A DNA stretch of 64,000 nt from NCBI GenBank assembly GCA_022885665.1, contig JAGQDJ010000045.1, positions 806,001-870,000 of the forward strand, in the 5' to 3' direction. A program made the position numbers and the translations under genes. This stretch comes from Triops longicaudatus. Lineage: Eukaryota; Arthropoda; Branchiopoda; Notostraca; Triopsidae. Below are positions 11,646-22,638 of this stretch, piece by piece. The notes under the pieces are model-generated. The model searched no databases and was not told the DNA's origin. It worked only from the letters and a program-made list of their open reading frames with translations. Numbering within the stretch: the stretch's first letter is position 1; every line of letters starts with the position of its first letter.

Positions 11646-14600
11646 CGAGGCTTTCCTGCGTTAACTATTAGAAAAGCCAGAATTTTCAGTGGAGGGAAAA
11701 TTCCCTAACGGCCCCTAGATACTGCTTTGATTTGTACCGTTTGTTTGGATTAGTTTCGCCATGATCGAGTCCCGCTGAAACTTTTTCCCGTCATTTCACA
11801 CCTACAAGGTGAGAGACAGAAAAGACGAAACACATATTGAGGATAAACCGTAGCTGTAATTTTATAATTTGCATTGTAGATGATCTTGAAGTTTTATATC
11901 TCCGTAATCTCCTAATTTTTAAAAGAAATAATCAATTACAAATAAAACGTCAGGCAGCAGTCTTACGGAATCTGTTTGAAGTTTCTAGATACGAGATCGA
12001 TTTGAGCGTCTTTTATAGGATTGACAAACTGATATCTTTGGTACTAGTTTGCAAGGTTCCAAACCTCAAAATAATTTATGGGTTATGAGCGAATCCTCCA
12101 AATGTCGCCATTTTTTGCTAAGAAAACACGTTCAAAAATCAGTCCTCATGTGCATTATTTCGTTTTGCAACAGTTTTCCTTATCGAAAGAGTTTTAACTT
12201 AGTTGTTTCGCAGTAACGTAAATATTTTGTGAATATCCTTATACCTCGCGCCTGAAATTCATACGTGCTTTTAAATTTGTGATCTGGTTTGAACCACGAA
12301 CTCGTTATGCAAGTAGTTTAAAATCAAGCGTGCGCATTGAGATTAATTTTTGCCACTGTCCTTCACCCCTAGGATTTGCGTTTTTAAGCGCTAATATGAA
12401 ATGTAGTGCAACTTCCGTAAAACTTTCGACCATACGTACTGATTCCAAATATTTCAAGAACTAAAGCTAAAATTTATTGTTCGTGCGCTTCCAACGACGA
12501 AGCTTAAACATAAACCAGCTTTGAATTTATCTTTCCCAAAAGACGTTGAATTGTAGCTCGCTTGCTGTACTATACATATTTACATTTGAAGCACTTTTAC
12601 ATGGTAACCTTGTAGCGTTTTGAAAATGTCGCTACACCCGTTACATTTTTCTATTTAAAATTCAGAGGCTTATTTAGAAACTTAATAAAATACTTATGGT
12701 ATTGACAGAAATGGACCGGTACTTTCTGGTCATAACCCCCTCGTTTTCCATCCTAACCTAACCTAATTTAACTTATTTTTACACACGTTAACGCATGCAG
12801 GCCCGTACCGTCGGGGGGGCCCAAGAGGGCCCGGCCCCCCCCCAAACGCAAGTCTGGCCCCCCCAAGTAAGAAAATGGATACGGAAATGGATATTTAAAA
12901 AAAGTATTCATTTACTACACGAGAATTACTGGCCTCCTTAATAAGAGTCTGCCCCCCCCCCCTTCAAAAGGTGTCACGGTACGGGGCTGAACGCATGTAA
13001 CATCCTCGCGCCTATGCAATTCACAGGAAATTAATGCAAGTTATAGGTCAGTTGTGGTTACTTTTCTGTTATACCCCACCCCCTTCGAATCATAGTTTTC
13101 TAACCTAACCAAAAATATAAACAAATTTAACTCATTGTAACAAATTTTTAAGGCTTTTAATCCCCCCGCGCCTATACAAACCAAAAGGTAATCAATGAAA
13201 AATATAGGCCAGTTTGGTTGGGTTTATTTAGGTTAGTTTAGTCTGGTTAGGTTAAGTTAGGCCCAAATTGTGTTCAGGAGTGTTTACTTACTAAGTTTAG
13301 TGAAGTTTTTACCCACAGGAAGAGCTTGTGAAACGAGAAAATTGAGGGGATCAAGCTTACTATATTCAGGCTGGCTTACTAGGGAACTTAGCGTTTGAAT
13401 TTGCCAGGGCACTACTTCTCGGGGAACACGACAGGCAATAAGCCAATCAGCGTGCAGTGCCGAAGGCATGGAGCTGGTTATGAAAACAGAGCTTCTTGTG
13501 ATTGAGCGGACCACTCGTGTGCTGTGAAAGCTTACAAATTGTTATTTTAAACGGAAAGAATTGTCCCTAATTAGTCTTACAACGCATCTCGAGGTGTTGT
13601 TTACGTGTAGATTCTTCCTCTTAAACTGGGGTTTATAATATCTGGCGTGCTCTTATACTTATCATTGCTGTTGCATACGCGTGAATGAACAGCACTTACT
13701 AATTAAGTCAAAAAGCAGTAATTGGCAAGGTAAATCAAAGCTGATGCTTTTTTATCAAAGAAATTTGGCTACTGTTACTGTCAGTGTTTGTATTACAAAA
13801 TGATTTCAGCTACTTGTATTTTGTCCTTTGAATACCACAAACGATTTCGTGTATTGTCTTTATCAAAGAAAACTATAAAAAGTGTATATAATTGAATGTT
13901 AAAACAACAGAGAACTTTTTTGCAAAGTGAGGATAACGCTGGAAGGAGAAAGGGTGAATATACACGTATACAGGTAAAAGAAGGGAATTGCAAAGGCATC
14001 GAAAAATATATGATTCGGCAAAAAATCATCCCTAAAACGTCTTACTGAAAAATGTGAACTAATACATATTACCTCTCCATAAGCAGCGCTGAACCTGCGT
14101 AAGCGACAAAAAGTCGCTCTATTCCTTTTTGAAAAGCCGCACTAGGGTGTTCCGTCTGATGTCATGCAACAAGTCTTCGCAGCTCCTCTACCATCATACG
14201 CCAGCCAGTAAGCCAACCTGTAGGCTAATAGTAATCTTGGGGGGTGATAACAGAAAAGTACCCCAGTTGTGTTACATTTCATTAGGTTAGGTTAGTTAAG
14301 TCAGGTTAGGCGAAGATTATGAAAAGGATTTTTCTTTAAGTTTATAGCAGCTTTAAAGCTCTGCGAGTGCTTGGGAAACAAGCAAATCGAGGAGAGGGGG
14401 CATAAGCTAACCGAAAAGTACCAATGAACCTAGAATGTTCCAGTAGTGACTGGGATTGTAACTGCAAATTCGCATTACTATGTCTAATGCAGAATTAAAA
14501 ATCAGATGGGTTGAAGTTTCGTAAGGCGGAAATAAACGTTAGAAATGATGTTACTTTTCGTCCAAAAAGTATCCTGTTGCAACAAGTGAAAAACATCTAG

Positions 14601-15381
14601 TTTGAACTCTTTATCCCACGTTTTACAATTCTGCAGTGGTTTAAAAAGATAGCAGACATTCGTCTGCATCTAGCGGTTGTACAGTACGCTCGGATAATAG
14701 TTTAATTCGTGTTAGGAGTGAAAATTAGAAAAGTGAAAAATGTAACAATTGATTTAGTTCCTTCTGACTGTTGTCCTTTGCCGCCATTTTTATACATGTC
14801 TTTGGCGAGGCTTAATCAGTGACGCTAGGGTTAGTATGGCGGTGAGTCTCAAGTTCTGACATTTGACAGAAAGTGCCCTACTGAGCTCTTGTTTATATTG
14901 AGTTATTGCGTGCTTAAGTACGGCATGGTTTTCGGTTTTCGTCCTGTCGATTATAATGCAAATACGAGTGTCGTTAACAGGCCCATAGCCAGGATTTCGG
15001 TTCAGGGGTGGGGTGGTTCAACATGCAATTTTATTGGACATTTTGGTATTGTCTATGTTCACGTTATTATACTACTGCTGAATTGTTGTAAATCTTTACA
15101 AATTGCAGACTTCACCAGTATGCAGTATTATGGTCGTAGAATCCGTCAAAAAGATTTTCAAAATATATTCGTCTGCTTATTCGCTTTGTAAAATTTACAA
15201 GTTATTGAAGCGCTATTTAAATGTTTACTTAACCTATTTTCGATTGTATTATTACATTTATATATTTATTCATATGTTTTTTTTTGTCAGGCGTTACTCA
15301 GTGGTTAAAGAGACCCTGGAAGAAGTGCTGACACTGGAATTTGGAGGCGGCGCGAAGGCATTGTTGGAAGCTACGAACTGA
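9581..15381 (+). CDS. Hop1/HORMAD-like meiotic axis protein: HORMA, PHD finger, winged helix
   Basis: Eight exons give a 424-residue protein: 9581-9590, 9784-10022, 10074-10198, 10257-10405, 10466-10839, 10922-11044, 11102-11265 and 15291-15381. Every border is GT-AG, all phases match and the total is an exact multiple of three. Residues about 5-190 are a HORMA domain; FRRRLFPKNAYTTKSFYN matches the family's LRGxFPxxxY segment, and a chain ending NYSLPHFGP fits the safety-belt strand. A polar linker (about 190-270) follows. Residues about 276-325 form a C4HC3 PHD finger (CPC, CVYC, WQHGIC, CVDC). Residues 341-415 form a winged helix (KRLQTYLGCDTSKARKIIDQ, then a wing). HORMA proteins of this type build the meiotic chromosome axis and control double-strand-break formation and synapsis; PHD plus winged helix is the chromatin-binding region described in Hop1. 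The protein ends right after the winged helix, with no C-terminal closure-motif tail. The ATG at 9581 has an in-frame stop upstream; the four-codon first exon is the weakest part. Confidence 0.82.
11610..11640 (+). repeat. Poly-T tract (31 bases)
   Basis: An uninterrupted T run within the last intron of the HORMA gene. It lies about 80 bases after a copy of the GTAACCAGGATTTTGG repeat word (near 11540), so it may be part of that element. Confidence 0.8.
12752..12766 (-). repeat. Short TTAGG-like tract (CCTAA on + strand)
   Basis: CCTAACCTAACCTAA, three units of the complement of TTAGG. Similar decayed tracts lie at 13095-13107, 13211-13262 and 14282-14311. TTAGG is the ancestral arthropod telomere repeat, but these interstitial copies are short and impure. 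Confidence 0.6.
12798..12989. mobile_element. hAT-like MITE with 8-bp target duplication
   Basis: A 192-bp element begins CAGGCCCGTACCGT and ends, in reverse complement, CAGCCCCGTACCGT (13 of 14 match). It is flanked on both sides by AACGCATG (12790-12797 and 12990-12997), a perfect 8-bp target-site duplication. CAG...CTG ends and 8-bp duplications are hallmarks of the hAT superfamily. No transposase is encoded, so it is non-autonomous. The C- and G-rich internal runs are near each end. Confidence 0.85.
13211..13262 (+). repeat. Degenerate TTAGG/GGTTA-like tract
   Basis: About 50 bases made largely of GGTTA, TTTAGG and GTTAGG words, much decayed. It is on the opposite strand to the tract at 12752. 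Confidence 0.5.
14282..14311 (+). repeat. Degenerate TTAGG-like tract
   Basis: TTAGGTTAGGTTAG followed by diverged units and a final AGGTTAGG. It belongs with the tracts at 12752 and 13211, all in the same intron. Confidence 0.55.
14978..15065 (+). repeat. Fragment of GGCCCGTAGCCAGG-type repeat
   Basis: Begins CAGGCCCATAGCCAGG and continues GATTTCGGTTCAGGGG. It resembles the left half of the element at 52055-52230, including the word TCAACA(T/C)(G/A) and a following ATTTAATT/TTTTATTG-like segment. The matching right end was not found, so it is probably truncated. Confidence 0.55.
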
Positions 15382-15548
15382 CCCTTTGAACATTTGTCAG
15401 CGTTTTCCTATATTTTTGAAGTTTTGTGTCTACGTCAATGTACTCTTACTCTCTCAATAAGCTAGACATGTAAGGCTAGTCTTTATCTTAGTACATCGCA
15501 ATCGAACGGTTTGGGTCGTACGCTGTGATTGCTACCTTAACCCAGAAC

Positions 15549-15554
15549 AATAAA
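15549..15554 (+). terminator. Polyadenylation signal of the HORMA gene
   Basis: AATAAA lies 168 bases after the stop codon of the HORMA/PHD/winged-helix gene. This supports 15291-15381 as its last coding exon. Confidence 0.6.
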
Positions 15555-16408
15555 CGTTTCACTTTTTTAGAAATCCTGTTTCTTCTTTAAGGCGTAATTT
15601 TTAGGATCTGAGGGACGTAGTAACCTTGCCACGAGCTTTTCGTGTACTGTTGTGGAAACTGGTGTTGTTTCCTGGGTAAGTCGCTGGAGCGTAGATCGAA
15701 CTCGGTAACAAAGGAAAGTGAATTTTTAATTCCTCTCTTATGATCTTACTATATACTTTCATAGAGTTTTCACTCCCATGTCAGAATACCGGAAGTATTG
15801 GAAATATCTTCACATCTGTTCTTTCCGAAGAGTAGACCGTTTCCCATCGGTTTTCCCCCCAATTATCCATATCCCTCAAGTCCTCCGCGTCATATAGTAC
15901 CGCGTTCTTGTACAAGTACGGAGAAACCAGGTCAAGGGAAGGCCGTTCGATTTAGCAAAGAGAACGGTGCATAGCGGGATTTGTTAGCGCTGACGCCTTT
16001 CAGCTTCCTTGACCCAAGAGCGAACTGGCCTGTCACGCGCCCTGTCCTTAGCATAGGGGTAAATTTCACCCCTGATGTTGGAAAAGGCTCGTCGACAGAA
16101 GGCAACTGTACTGTACCTGAAACGGGGCACGTACTACGTGAGAAACCCGATGCAACCGAACAAAGGAGGTCGACGCCTTTTACGTTAGGAGGGCGTTGCC
16201 TTGCGCAGGCTCCAGAATACATTGTTGATTATATTAAAAAATAAGCTGAAACATTTTTGAGACCGCAGTTAATTACTATTAGCATTTTACATAAGCTTGT
16301 TTCTTTACTGGGTGAAAGGCTAAAGCCTTAGGAAGTATTTGTAGAGAATAGGGAAGGGACTGTTTAAGGGTGTAGGGCGCCACTCTTTGTTGACATGACG
16401 AGGCCGCG

Positions 16409-16416
16409 TGACGTCA
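16409..16416. promoter_or_regulatory. CRE-like site upstream of cyclin G
   Basis: An exact TGACGTCA octamer in GCGTGACGTCACAC. About 80 bases further on, the words CAGCTCAAG and gtgagt (near 16503) look like the end of an untranslated first exon, so this site would sit in the core promoter. A second TGACGTCA lies at 16721-16728. Function is inferred from motif and position only. Confidence 0.4.
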
Positions 16417-17548
16417 CACTAGCTTGGCTTGATCAGTGGAGCAACGGAAGGCATAAGAAGAGCGCAGTTCCTTCGCCTACTTGCACATTCGTACAGCTCA
16501 AGGTGAGTGAAGCCTTTGATATTTGGATTTTTATTTTTAATATTTGTTTGTTGTTAAAAAATTGATTGGAAAGTGTAACTTTTAGCAAGTGATGTATGAA
16601 GAAAGTGTTAAAATTAGGCGAGTTTAATCCAAGTTCTAGAGTGTTCTGGCTCTCTTATGTTCCCCTCCCCCTTTTTTATCCGTTAGCCCGTTTAAGGGGA
16701 CCTTTGTGTTTAGGTCTACGTGACGTCAGACGTTCGACGTAGATTTACATGCCCAGGCAAGTTGAGACAAGCAAAGCTAAAGTAAGGGTGTTAGCTTGTT
16801 GGAGAGTTGCCCGTTTTAAGTTCCTTTTTAAAGCGAAGATTCTAGGGGCACCGAGAATATAGTTACGAGCCTAGACTTGATTAGGCCACTACGTTATTTA
16901 GTTACGTAGCGTTTGTGTTATATAGAGGTACGCTGGTCTTTGTTCTCTATCGATTTCGCTTCATTTGGTGACAAGTGTCCTAAGTTTAAACAACCTTCCC
17001 TGAATTGTGAAGTATTTCGTGTTACGTCGAGACTGAACTCGTCTTATTTTACAGAAAACCCACCGTGAAGTCTCCTTTTCGCTCTTTTCCTCTCTTTTCA
17101 TCTTAATTCAAAGAGGACCGTCGCTCCAGAGAGATCTAGAAGATAGCGTTTGGTGTGTTCGTTGACATTCGCAACTAAACCAATTCATATCCAGACCCTC
17201 GTCTGGTTGCTAAACAGCATGAAGTAGAGGCAAAATCAATACCCACCCCACAAGCTCAAAGGTAAGATCAATTTTGCATCATCCTTGTATCATTTGCACC
17301 CTCCATTATCTTGCTTACGTCATCATAGCTTCCTTTTTCAATGAACTCTGGAAAGATTCTAGTAAATTCACCTGATTCCCCTCAGCTAATAATATTTGTT
17401 ATGAATAAAACAAAATACTAAACGACTTGCTTTAATCTTCATTTTCTCGTTTTTAGCCCCCTAGCTGTGTGGTCCTTCGCTCGGTTACAGTGGTTGGCGC
17501 AAGCAAGCTTCTCTTCGGACGATTTTCTCTTCTTGGAAAGTAAGAAAA

Positions 17549-19498
17549 ATGCGTTTGGAAATTGGAGAAGGGTCAGGTTCGAGTGCGAAGGGTTGTGGTC
17601 CTTCGCGACCCTCCCTTGATAGGATGAAGTTGGAAGCTGGGACCGAAGCGATGTCTGTGTCCGCTTTGTTGCGAGACTTGGAAGAAGCCTTGGCCTTAGA
17701 GTCCAAGTATCAACCGCATCTGCAGCTCTCACCTGGTAGCAGCAACACCTCTGTAAGTTAATGGATTCCTACAGAGAAAGACTTAGAACATGAACTTGAT
17801 TGTGTTACTTATCGCTTTTAGCAGGACAGTGGAGAGATTAGCACTTCGATGCGTGATGGAGCTGCCCATGTGTTGCGTTGCCTTAAAGTTTGGTACGATT
17901 TACCCTCGTCCGTCTTTCTGGCCGGCATCAATATTATGGACCGCTTTTTGACGCGTATGAAGGTAAGATGTGTACTAAAAATGCATGTGCTAAAAATGTA
18001 TCATCTACTAGAGTACTTTCGAGTCATTGTGTAGCAATTTTAATATTTATCTGGTTACTTTTTTTTCTTTTTTTTTTTAAGCGTAGTGTGATTTAATTGG
18101 TTTAATACAGTGACTGAGTTGAACTTTAAAAATGTTATTTGTCCTGTATTTAGGCTCGTCCGAAGCATTTGTCTTGTATTGCGATCAGCGCTTTTCATCT
18201 TGCAGCCGTACGTTGGGCAGAGCAGCTAGGGGGCGGGGCGCAGGCGAGGGGGGGTGAGTTGTTGGTGGGCGTGCCTGAGCCCCAGGATTTGGTCACGATC
18301 TCGCAATGTAAATGCACTGCCGGCGACGTAACGCGTATGGAAGCCATCGTAGAAGCCAAGCTGGGCACTTTTCCCCAAACCACTCCCACTACGTCTTTCA
18401 CTTTCCTCCGTCTCTTCCACGCCCTCTGGGTCAATACTGCCGTGGCTTCCCCTTCTGCTTCATCTTTAACCCCTGCGGGGTCGCTACCCCGTTGTGTGGA
18501 AGATGGAGAAGCGATGGAAGTAGATACCTTTGGTCCCGCTAGCCTGCAAAGCAGCGACTTGTCTTTGCTCACCATGTCCTACAAAATGGAAACTTTGGCC
18601 TGTGACGCCTCGTACAGCAATTTCCGCCCAGCGGAGTTGGCGTTGGCTCTCATGTGGAACGAACTGCGCTCCCTCTCACCCGGAGCCAACGACACCCAAG
18701 CCTCCTGGGCCAGTTTTATGGCCCAGTTGCAATCTGTATGCAGGGTAAGCATTTTTGTTATGTTTTTTCGACTTCTGTCCAATGAGCTCGTAAAAAGAAA
18801 GGAAAATAAAGAAATACGGATAATATTTGTCGTTATCTGAGTGAAACATTCCGCTTGAACTGGTATGACATTGCCAAAATGCGAATGAGCTAGTGGACAG
18901 TAAAAAAAGAAATAATTTGGTTGATATTACGTTTTCGTTAACTATTTTTGCATACAACATTTTTGTTACTATTCCTAGATCGAGCAAGGTCGTTTGTATT
19001 CGTGCCTGGATTGGGTGGTTTCGTTGCTCTCGCACTATGAACGCTATGGCCAAGCCGCACCTGCTCAACGCCAACGTTTAACTTGGCGCTTGTCTCGTCG
19101 TACTTTGAAACAGTTACGTCCCACGGATCGTTTGGTTTGCGTTTTACCCACCATTCAAGAACACCGGAAACATCCCGCAGCTCGTGCACGGAGACAACGT
19201 CTTCAGCAAGATGCAGGGTAAGTTTTCATCCTTTTCGCTAGTCTTTACAGTTTGTTGCTCCCAGATGTGAATTGTTACTCCATTTGTCATACGCGGCAAT
19301 GTGTTCGCGAAATTTGCTGGTCTTTGAGATTTCGTAACTAAAGGTATTTTTGATATTCGCAGAATGGGAAATGGATGGCGTCGCTTAGGTGCACCAAAAC
19401 GGGATGTTTGCCCTCTTGCGCCCGAAGATGTATGTCTAGACAGTACTGGTACCTTCCGCTTCTTATTTGGTGCTGAAGAAGAGCCTCGTCCAATGTAA
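17549..19498 (+). CDS. Cyclin G (CCNG-family) protein
   Basis: Five exons give 436 residues: 17549-17752, 17822-17962, 18154-18744, 18979-19217 and 19363-19498. All borders are GT-AG and the length is a multiple of three. The cyclin box starts near residue 75; NIMDRFLTRMKARPKHLSC and DVTRMEAIVEAKLG match the cyclin G/I pattern closely, and LACDASYSNFRPAELALALM matches its second fold. Cyclin G proteins are stress-related cyclins that in vertebrates act with PP2A and the p53 pathway rather than driving the cell cycle. Two insertions are unusual: a Gly-rich loop (GGGAQARGG) after the third helix and about 50 extra residues between the two folds. The ATG at 17549 was chosen as the first in frame; Met at about 17624 is an alternative. 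Likely untranslated exons lie at about 16440-16502 and 17055-17262. Confidence 0.85.
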
Positions 19499-21865
19499 AC
19501 CCTCACTTAAAGTGGTTTTCAAACAGCTTCGGAATCAAAGAATCGCTATGTTCCCAGACGCAGAAGCCGATTCGTCAAACCACTTTTAGGAGGCTGCAGA
19601 GATGGGTGGAAGAACAAGTTTCTTTTTGGCGTGCAAGGCTTTGCAAGTTTTTAGTTTAGTTTTCTCTTTCGCCCTCTTGCCTTTTCAAGAATTCATAAGA
19701 CACGCATCAACATATTCATAACACACCCCAAAAAAAGCTACAAAACTTACAACTTCAACAAAAAAAGCTTACACGCTCCCGTCTAAAAAGAGTTTTAGTC
19801 GTTAGAGATATATAATTACCACTGGTAGCGCACGTTTATTCAAAGTTATATTTTTTACATAGAAAAATTTCTCTTTTGAGTTGAAAAAGGAATTTAAATT
19901 TTCCCCATAAAAATAGTAAGTTCGAAGCTGGTCATTTCGTTTTTGTTGCTTTTCCTACCCCACGAACTATGTCTCAAAGCAACATCTCTAGAACGGTGGG
20001 CATTATTTTTTGTGCAAAGTATTCACCTACAACGTGTGCTAACAGAAGTTCCAAAGTTACTTAAAAAAATCCTTGTGTCTTTCCAACCAGTAAAAAATGG
20101 TTTTGTATAGTTGGGGTTTTCAAGGCGGGATTTTGTACAGAACTCGGGTGGGAAAGTATAGGGGTTTAAATAAGAAGGTTGGCACTCGTTACGTTGCTCC
20201 ATCATTCTTTAAAAGTTCTTGGGTATAAAGACACTGTTCTAATGGCCAAGCTGAGAGTACTCTCGCTTTTATTTGTTCTTCCTTTATTCCTGTTTTTCGT
20301 GACCCCTTGATGATGAATTTGCTGTTGCCCTCAGGTCGAAAGGGAGTTTAAGAGTTAACTGTTGAAAAGGGGAAAAAACTTGGTTCGAACGTAGAAGACT
20401 AAGGCAGGAAAAAATGCGGAAATTAACTCTCGTAACGTTTTGTGATAAGTGACCGTTGTCCATCTTGTTTGTGTCAGTTTTTGAGCGTTTGGGTCCTGTG
20501 TGTTTGTGAGTGGGATTTTAAGGTTATCACCCTCTGTACCCAGTTAAAAAGTGACTGCCTAATGGGTTGGGTGTTAAAAAAAACGAAAGCAAGGATCTTG
20601 TCATCAAAGAGGACATACTGCCACCTTGTTTCATAAGGCATGCCAGAATGTATGGTTTTTCATCCAAAGCACTCATTTACCCTTTCATGCAAACAGAAAG
20701 TGAAGTGGGTTTTCTCAAAAAAGTCCTTATCACAAAGAACAAAAAAAGTACAAAAAATTTGTAAAAAGGGAGCAAAAAAGTGAAATCGTTTTTTGTCATT
20801 CATGTAATTTTTGCCATTTTATTCAAAGTCTGTCCATGTGCAAAACTTTTTTGTTCGATTGTAAAGAAAAAAGATTACCAAGCACGCCAGAAAAGAAAAG
20901 TTAATATATATATTACTGCAAGTAGCGTTGGTGTCCATTTATTTGATATGCAGTGGTTGGAGGAGGTGATCCCACAAATACGGGAGCAATGCGGAAGTAC
21001 TCTTTTAAGTGATGGTATTCGTGCAATTTTAGTATGGAAAAGTAGCCACAAAACGGTTGTCACAGTTTGGGGCCCATGAATTCGGAGATACGTAAGTTTG
21101 ACAGATTATATTGTTGCTGTTAGTCCAGTAATGGATTCGTAAGTCAGTAATATAAAGATGTACAGTAATTGTCAATAAAATGGCCGAGACAAACCTGCCC
21201 AATGCTAACCGTACGTCACATGTGACAAGCTTGGGGCTGCGGGTCAAAAGCGTTCGAAAGATCTTGAAGTGGGACGCAGCTCGCGCAACGGCCATGGCGT
21301 TATGCATAGGGTAGTTTGTTGGGAATTTTATTGTTAAGTAGTGTCCTGACTGAGACGAGCCTTTCAGTCAATACTATCTAAAGTTCATATTATCAACTAC
21401 AGTCAATACTATCTGAAGTTCAAACTCAACTAAAGAGTAGAAGTGCAACCAACTTGTGATTTAATTCCACATTAAAATTTTCTGTCATACTAATGCCCCA
21501 AAAATGTGAATGCAATGTATCAGCTAACCAACATGTCTACTACCATTTGATACCAAACGGTTGGTAAAATTGAAGTTCTTTTAATAGGAAGAATTATATA
21601 CCAAACGTAAAACACTCCTTATATCTGGTAATATCATCTGGTGTATTCACTCCAGTTGAAGATGTGAAAATAGAGAAATTGCAACAAAATTAAGAACAGC
21701 TGAATTGCTCTTAGCTGTGTATTGTGGCAGAAAGAAACGAAAATCACTTGCCTAAACTGTCACAGTGTTACATTAGCGCATTACTTGCGAAAACTTCTGG
21801 AAGAAAAGATAAGATTTCGTGACCATCAGTTAAGGGCGCGATTAAAAAATTAACGACGTGATTTT

Positions 21866-22050
21866 TAAAAATCCGTACTTCGTTATAACACTAGTTCAAG
21901 AGGAGCAATTAAATGTGAGTTTTGAATAGTTTGGTAGAACGGAGTTCGTTACGGAATTTCGCAACAGAATAGCGTCTCTTACAAAGAATGCTTCTCATAA
22001 CGAACTCCATTCAGGAACGGATTAGATTTGTCTTACGAGGTACCATTGTA
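21866..22050. mobile_element. Tigger/pogo-like MITE (GTACC(T)CGTTA-type ends)
   Basis: The right end reads, in reverse complement, TACAATGGTACCTCGTAAGA, similar to the ends of the element at 59528-59681. The left end (TCCGTACTTCGTTATAACA) is diverged. An internal inverted pair, GGAGTTCGTTA and TAACGAACTCC, lies at about 21948 and 22000. No coding capacity is seen. Confidence 0.45.
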
Positions 22051-22443
22051 TTTAAAGTTTCCTTGAACAATAGAACATAATAAAAGTTGTTGTGTCAGAT
22101 TATATTTCTTATATAGAATACCTTACTTTCATTTTATCTTACTCTTTTCGCTCTGCAAAATGTTCCACACCTTTCACTGTTTCTATTTTTCAGTATTTTC
22201 CAACACAGCGGTCTTAGCAATCGAACGTCAGCATCTTTAGGCACGAGTGAAATTTTCTACGACTAGTTCAATAATATCTTACACTTTTCCTGAAAACTGC
22301 ACGACATCCAAGATAGAAAAGCAGTAATATCCACTTCAAAAATGTAGATCTTCTCTTAATTACGTATCTTTTATTTCAAATTGCGATAAATTTTGAAAAC
22401 AAAATCGAGCAAAAAGGATTTTTTTAAAAAAAAGTTAAACAAG

Positions 22444-22449
22444 TTTATT
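22444..22449 (-). terminator. Polyadenylation signal of the ionotropic receptor gene
   Basis: AATAAA on the minus strand, about 190 bases past the stop codon at 22639. A second copy lies near 22371. Confidence 0.45.
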
Positions 22450-22638
22450 CTGAAATAACATAACGTGAGATCCGCGACCTTAGGCGAACGATAAAATTTT
22501 AAGTGGAACTTTAAATAGCTGTATTTTTGCCTGTGCAACGTAGAAACTCTTACAACAAGCTATTAGTTGTTTACCTCTGTTAAACATCATCTGCACTACT
22601 AACGTGGAGTATTACTGAAAGTAAAGATTGCTGAAGAT

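Larger units (their letters stand above)
11266..15290 (+). other. 4.0-kb repeat-laden last intron of the HORMA gene
   Basis: The intron runs from GTAAAT to TTTGTCAG and splits a glycine codon in the wing of the winged helix. All other introns of this gene are 46 to 193 bases. It contains a T31 tract, a hAT-like MITE, TTAGG-like tracts and a fragment of the GGCCCGTAGCCAGG repeat. No other gene was recognised inside it. Confidence 0.7.
19499..22638. other. Intergenic region between cyclin G and the ionotropic receptor
   Basis: No gene is supported here. It contains the 3' ends of the two flanking, convergent genes and one Tigger-like MITE near 21866-22050. Open frames around 20442-21079 and 21029-21307 lack splice-site or similarity support. 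Confidence 0.5.

Noticed and set aside
15932..16244. Overlapping open frames on both strands upstream of cyclin G
   Set aside because: They overlap one another, show no domain, and sit in the presumed cyclin G promoter region.
18195..18575. 126-codon minus-strand frame across cyclin G
   Set aside because: It is the antisense of a GC-rich, well-supported cyclin exon and has no features of its own.
20442..21079. Series of open frames between cyclin G and the IR gene
   Set aside because: They have AT-rich, lysine/phenylalanine-heavy composition and no splice-linked neighbours or recognisable motifs.
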